From Fervidobacterium sp. (lineage in GTDB: Bacteria; Thermotogota; Thermotogae; Thermotogales; Fervidobacteriaceae), in assembly GCA_003522805.1 (NCBI GenBank), contig DPIB01000084.1:1-10003 (forward strand): a DNA stretch of 10,003 bases, read 5' to 3'. This document shows, piece by piece, positions 6,593-10,003 of the stretch. Below the pieces are notes generated by a model that saw nothing but the letters and a program-made list of their open reading frames with translations, ran no database searches and was not told the DNA's origin. Both the position numbers and the translations under genes were made by a program. How positions within the stretch are numbered: position 1 is the stretch's first letter; every line of letters starts with the position of its first letter.

Positions 6593-7711
6593 TTAGTATA
6601 TTGCCTTAAGCAGTTGCAACACGTCTTCATAGTTCATGTCTCCCGGTGTTAGTTTTATGATATTTGCTTCCATCGAGACTTTAGCTATGTCTTCAAGTTC
6701 CTCGAACTTTACATTGTATTCCCTCAGTCTCGTTGGAAATCCTGATTCACTCACGAGGTTTTCTATCTTCATCGAAAGTTCTTCTATGTCTTTCATACCC
6801 AAGTACATGAGCATCTCATCCATCTTTCTTCTTACATGTGGATAGGTCCAGAGTACCAATCGGGGGAGTGTCAATACAACTGCCAATCCATGCTCTATAC
6901 CATAAAAGCTTGTTAGAGGAAAACTAATTGCGTGTGCCGCAGTTGTTCGTGTCTGGCTGAATGCAATACCGGCAATTGTTGCTGCCAGCGCCATGTTATT
7001 TCGTGCATCCTTGTCGCCATTGATCGAATTGATCAAGTTTTCAAAGATCATCTTCGTTGCCCTCAGTGCAAGACCTTCTGTATATGGCTGCGAGCTCTTT
7101 GCCCAGTAGCTTTCTATTGCGTGCGTCAATGCATCTAAGCCTGTCGAAGCCGTTACACGTGGTGGCATCGAGTAAGTCAATTGTGGGTCTATGACAGCTG
7201 TATCAGCCCAGAACTGATCACTTGTCATCGGCTTTTTGATAGACTCATGTGTAAACACACCTACATTCGTAACCTCACTTCCAGTTCCTGCTGTTGTTGG
7301 AATCAACACAAGGGGAAGTCTTGAACTAAATTTCTTTGTACCAAGTAGGTAGTCTTCTATCCTCCCACCGTTCGAAAGCAATGCACTAACCGCCTTACTT
7401 GTATCGAGTGAACTTCCTCCTCCGATACCGATGATGCCATCGATCGATGCATTTGAATATGCATCGACTATATTATTGACAAGTGTGCAAGATGGATTGG
7501 GTTCTATACCGCTAAATATCTCACATTCTGGGAAGATATGCTGCAATGTATCTACATACCCAAGCCTCTGAACAACTGGATCGCATATGACAAGCACCCG
7601 CTTGGCTGATATGTACTTTCCAACTTCATTTAACTTCCCTACACCGTAAACTACCTTAACCGGATTACATATTTCAAAACTTTCAAAAGTTGAAGGATTT
7701 GAATTTACCAT
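6593..7711 (-). CDS. sqwF: Iron-dependent alcohol dehydrogenase, likely sulfoacetaldehyde reductase (SqwF-like)
   Basis: A 372-residue group III (iron-containing) alcohol dehydrogenase. Seen: the nucleotide-binding GIIGIGGGSSLDTSKA (92-107), PTTAGTGSEVT (138-148), and the four metal ligands Asp193 and His197 in GLDALTHAIE plus His260 and His274, spaced as in E. coli FucO. Where FucO has a second active-site His (its His267), this protein has Phe264 in HAISFPL, a pattern I associate with reductases of small anionic aldehydes such as phosphono- or sulfoacetaldehyde. Proposed reaction: sulfoacetaldehyde + NADH to isethionate, the last sulfo-TK step, which also reoxidises NADH in a fermenter. The ATG at 7711 follows GGGGTGA at 4 bases. 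A longer frame from 7816 would overlap the transporter gene and add a leader foreign to the family. Family sure, substrate and cofactor inferred. Confidence 0.87.
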   Translation of the reverse strand: MVNSNPSTFESFEICNPVKVVYGVGKLNEVGKYISAKRVLVICDPVVQRLGYVDTLQHIFPECEIFSGIEPNPSCTLVNNIVDAYSNASIDGIIGIGGGSSLDTSKAVSALLSNGGRIEDYLLGTKKFSSRLPLVLIPTTAGTGSEVTNVGVFTHESIKKPMTSDQFWADTAVIDPQLTYSMPPRVTASTGLDALTHAIESYWAKSSQPYTEGLALRATKMIFENLINSINGDKDARNNMALAATIAGIAFSQTRTTAAHAISFPLTSFYGIEHGLAVVLTLPRLVLWTYPHVRRKMDEMLMYLGMKDIEELSMKIENLVSESGFPTRLREYNVKFEELEDIAKVSMEANIIKLTPGDMNYEDVLQLLKAIY

Positions 7712-7715
7712 AAAA

Positions 7716-7722
7716 TCACCCC
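7716..7722 (-). promoter_or_regulatory. Ribosome binding site deciding the alcohol dehydrogenase start
   Basis: GGGGTGA on the minus strand, 4 bases before ATG 7711. It supports the short form (372 residues) over an in-frame start at 7816 that runs back into the transporter gene. Confidence 0.65.
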
Positions 7723-7723
7723 A

Positions 7724-7757
7724 TTGACTTATGTAATTGACTATATATAGCTGACTA
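7724..7757. repeat. Three short direct repeats, TTGACT-like, upstream of the alcohol dehydrogenase
   Basis: In + strand orientation TGACT occurs at 7725-7729, 7738-7742 and 7752-7756, spaced 13 and 14 bases; the last two extend to TGACTATA. They sit in the longest non-coding gap of the window (76 bases). A regulator site is possible, but short AT-rich repeats also arise by chance. Confidence 0.35.
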
Positions 7758-7771
7758 TACAATACATACAA
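7742..7771 (-). promoter_or_regulatory. Possible weak internal promoter before the alcohol dehydrogenase
   Basis: The minus strand has TTGTAT (7771-7766) followed 16 to 18 bases later by TATATA-type boxes (7749-7742). This would give a transcript of the enzyme genes without the transporters. The -35 match is poor and the region is simply AT-rich, so confidence is low. It overlaps the TGACT repeats. Confidence 0.25.
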
Positions 7772-7787
7772 TTGATAAAACTTTAAT

Positions 7788-8690
7788 TCAGTTTGTTGGT
7801 TTATAGCTGTTTCCATAATTTCTTCTAATGAGTAAATACGCGCACAAGAGAATTATTATCATCCCAGTTATCTGGACTATCGATAGCTTCTCATCAAGGA
7901 AGATAAATGAGAAGGTTGAAACATACACGGGCATCAACAAGAGTACACTTCTCACAAGCCAGACCGGGAATTTACGCAGTGAATCATAGTAAGTAACGTA
8001 TATTAAGAACTGACCAATTCCTGCAATTGTCAAAGCAGTCGTTGGACCATTAAAACCTAAATGACTGAATTCTTCTGCTCTTACACTACTACCTGAAAAA
8101 ATTACAAAGAATATAAGTGTAAATAGATTGTTGTAGAAGGCTATCACGTTGTCTGAGACTGGATTCGACTTATCTTCCTGTACGCTCCTGATCAGAAAGG
8201 CATTAATTGATATAAAAAGCGCGCTGAGCAAGAACAACAAATCTGCGACGTTTAACGTGAATTGTGAGAGCTGCAACCCTGAAACGAGAAAGACTCCAAC
8301 CAACATGAGTATCATCAATATCAACTCACCAAAAACTACCTTCTGACCAAGTAAGAAAGAAATTAGCGTTGAAAAGAGTACATCAGACCTTAGCAATATA
8401 GAGCCTTTTGATGCACTTGAGTACTTAAAACCAATGAATGCAGTGAAATCGAGTAGGAATCCAAGTAGTCCTATGAGCACCAAACGGGGAAAAACATGTT
8501 GCACCTTAAACAAATTCATTATTTCCTTACGATGCCACATGTAAAGAACCATGACGGCGAGTACGAAGAGTCTGATGAAAATGCCTGTAAATGTGACGGA
8601 AAATGTTGATAATGCAAGCTTATTTGCGATGTAATACGTCCCCCATACGACGACAAGTATCGCTAAGCTCAATTTACTCTTTCCAACCAT
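7788..8690 (-). CDS. EamA/DMT-family 10-helix membrane transporter, candidate isethionate exporter
   Basis: A 300-residue, strongly hydrophobic protein with two EamA halves (about 5-140 and 150-292), each with five predicted membrane helices. The first opens with the family's usual VVVWGTYYIANKLAL, and the second half has an FLDEKLSIVQITGMIIILL segment typical of the last two helices. Drug/metabolite transporters of this type mostly export small metabolites. The gene starts 4 bases after the symporter's stop and is followed by the presumed sulfoacetaldehyde reductase, so export of the end product isethionate is a sensible guess. I know of no characterised DMT sulfonate exporter in a sulfo-TK cluster, so this is inference only. 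The nearest ribosome site (AAAGGA) is 14 bases before the ATG, farther than usual; translation may depend on the upstream gene. Confidence 0.85.
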   Translation of the reverse strand: MVGKSKLSLAILVVVWGTYYIANKLALSTFSVTFTGIFIRLFVLAVMVLYMWHRKEIMNLFKVQHVFPRLVLIGLLGFLLDFTAFIGFKYSSASKGSILLRSDVLFSTLISFLLGQKVVFGELILMILMLVGVFLVSGLQLSQFTLNVADLLFLLSALFISINAFLIRSVQEDKSNPVSDNVIAFYNNLFTLIFFVIFSGSSVRAEEFSHLGFNGPTTALTIAGIGQFLIYVTYYDSLRKFPVWLVRSVLLLMPVYVSTFSFIFLDEKLSIVQITGMIIILLCAYLLIRRNYGNSYKPTN

Positions 8691-8694
8691 TTGG

Positions 8695-10003
8695 CTATAT
8701 CAATTCCTTTCTCAGTTTTTCTAATTCACTTTCAGTAATTTTCCCAGATTCCCGTTTCTTGTTGAGAAATGCAATGAGTTCTTTATGGACATTCGGCTTG
8801 AGCGGGTATTTCAATGCAGCCCAGACTCCGAAAACTAACAATATAATTGGACCAATTGCCAATATTACCCTTATCGTGGTGATGACACTTTGTGGTTGGA
8901 CTGGAATTTCATCGCCCACTGGATTTATGTAACCGGCCAATCCTAATATCAAAAGTATGAACGCTTGAGCCAATGCTGATGCGATCTTTCTTAGAAATGT
9001 TGCCATCGAACTAAGCATGCCTTCTCTCCTATCACCGAATTTCAGTTCTCCAACATCTGTCACGTCACCAAGTATCGTATGAGGCATAACCGCAACGGCA
9101 GAAACGCCAGCACCTATGATGGCAGAGAATGCAAATAAAACGATGTTAGACCAAGATGGTTTAATGATGAATGTCAAAATTCCACCAATTGACCACACCA
9201 TTGCACCAATTACGTAGGCAAAATTCTTACTCTTCTTACGTGCTATTACCGCATAAACAGGTATGAATACTATTTCAGTTATGAGTAACACGCCGAGTAC
9301 AATGGATACCATCGATGGTTTACCCATGTAGTATTTCATGTAATATGGGAAAATAATAGATACGGTGTCAATTGCCAGATAGGCAAATAAGTACATTGCC
9401 AAATATGTTCTAAACGTCTTTATTTTCAAAGGCTCTATTATCAGATCTCTGAAACCAAATTTTGTAGCAGCAGGTGTAAAGTTCTTCTCCTTTGTGAAGG
9501 CGAATACACCAAGGTAAGGTAAGGCGAAGAATAGCCCAAATATCGAAGCCATAAGTAGATATCCCTTTTTCACATCGCCCGCTGCTTGTACGATCATCAT
9601 AGGTAATACGGCACAAAGTAAAGAAGAAAGGAGTGAGAACACAAGTCGCAACGAGTTTATTGATGTCCTTTCGTTGTAGTCCAACGTAATCTCGGCACTC
9701 ATAGCGGTGTATGGTACCAAAACCATAGTAGTTACAGTACTTAAGAAAAGATATGAAAAGAACGCATACAAGAACCTTGCAAATACACTTTGAAAACTCA
9801 CAGGATACCAGACCATAACAAACGATAGAAATATGAAAGGTACACCTGCAAGAAAGTAAGGCCTTCTCCTCCCGAACCTTGATTTTGTACGGTCAGTTAT
9901 AAATCCCATGATAGGGTCTGTGAATGCATCCCAAATCTTGCCAATTAAGAATATCAAAGAGGCGTACGACGCAGGGATTTTCACGACATCTGTGAGGAAT
10001 ATC
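8695..10003 (-). CDS. GPH-family (MelB/YihO-like) sugar-cation symporter, 5' end cut by window
   Basis: The frame is open to the right edge, giving about 435 residues of what should be a protein of roughly 450-480; only the first helix region is missing. Just inside the edge it reads FLTDVVKIPASYASLIF, then WDAFTDPIMGFITDRT and RFGRRRPY. The two Asp spaced as in D-x-x-x-D (codons at 9930-9928 and 9918-9916) match the cation-site pair of MelB helix 2, so Na+ or H+ symport is likely. Further GPH features are many hydrophobic helices and, at the end, a charged tail KKRESGKITESELEKLRKEL resembling a SHOCT-like segment. YihO and YihP of the E. coli sulfoquinovose cluster belong to this family, so uptake of sulfoquinovose or its glyceride is proposed. 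Substrate is inferred from context. A GTG at 9984 is internal and not the true start. Confidence 0.88.
   Translation of the reverse strand, partial: IFLTDVVKIPASYASLIFLIGKIWDAFTDPIMGFITDRTKSRFGRRRPYFLAGVPFIFLSFVMVWYPVSFQSVFARFLYAFFSYLFLSTVTTMVLVPYTAMSAEITLDYNERTSINSLRLVFSLLSSLLCAVLPMMIVQAAGDVKKGYLLMASIFGLFFALPYLGVFAFTKEKNFTPAATKFGFRDLIIEPLKIKTFRTYLAMYLFAYLAIDTVSIIFPYYMKYYMGKPSMVSIVLGVLLITEIVFIPVYAVIARKKSKNFAYVIGAMVWSIGGILTFIIKPSWSNIVLFAFSAIIGAGVSAVAVMPHTILGDVTDVGELKFGDRREGMLSSMATFLRKIASALAQAFILLILGLAGYINPVGDEIPVQPQSVITTIRVILAIGPIILLVFGVWAALKYPLKPNVHKELIAFLNKKRESGKITESELEKLRKELI

Noticed and set aside
7712..7816. Extended alcohol dehydrogenase frame starting at 7816 (35 extra residues)
   Set aside because: It overlaps the transporter gene by 29 bases, the extra leader does not resemble the family, and a good ribosome site stands before ATG 7711.
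1..10003. tRNA, rRNA, CRISPR arrays, insertion sequences, riboswitches or strong rho-independent terminators
   Set aside because: None was seen on either strand by eye; the window is almost wholly filled by nine adjacent genes.

Overview
The window is almost fully coding and every gene lies on the minus strand, so transcription runs from the right edge to the left edge. Nine genes can be read. The ones at both ends are cut by the window. Codon choice is AT-leaning, the proteins are rich in Lys, Glu and Ile, and several genes start with TTG or GTG behind strong Shine-Dalgarno sequences. This would suit an anaerobic, possibly thermophilic fermenter such as a member of Thermotogota, or a Firmicute. 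No marker gene fixes the taxonomy, so this is a weak guess.

Order in the direction of transcription: (1) a GPH-family (MelB/YihO-type) sugar symporter, 5' end missing (10003-8695); (2) an EamA/DMT 10-helix transporter (8690-7788); (3) an iron-dependent alcohol dehydrogenase (7711-6593); (4) and (5) a transketolase split into N-terminal and C-terminal subunits (6554-5712 and 5715-4750); (6) a GH31 sulfoquinovosidase of the YihQ type (4677-2608); (7) a fucose-isomerase-fold ketol isomerase (2611-1184); (8) an RpiB/LacA-family isomerase with altered active-site residues (1127-633); (9) a LacI-family regulator, 3' end missing (636-1). Three junctions are 4-base ATGA or GTGA overlaps and the other gaps are 4 to 76 bases, which indicates one operon. 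No stretch over 100 bases lacks a gene.

Taken together the genes fit sulfoglycolysis by the transketolase route (sulfo-TK). The symporter would import sulfoquinovose (SQ) or its glycosides. The sulfoquinovosidase frees SQ, and the fucose-isomerase-like enzyme makes 6-deoxy-6-sulfofructose (SF). The split transketolase moves a two-carbon unit from SF to glyceraldehyde-3-phosphate, giving xylulose-5-phosphate and 4-deoxy-4-sulfoerythrose. The RpiB-like enzyme turns the latter into sulfoerythrulose. A second transketolase turn gives another xylulose-5-phosphate plus sulfoacetaldehyde, which the iron alcohol dehydrogenase would reduce to isethionate. The EamA protein is a candidate isethionate exporter, and the LacI protein a candidate pathway regulator. 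No SF kinase, SF-phosphate aldolase, transaldolase or sulfolactaldehyde enzyme is present, so the other known sulfoglycolytic routes fit poorly.

The points most worth a second look are the sulfonate-binding arginine of the sulfoquinovosidase, which reads as Gln; the loss of phosphate-binding and ring-opening residues in the RpiB-like protein; the DMT transporter as a possible new sulfonate exporter; and a 10-base tandem duplication at the sulfoquinovosidase start.
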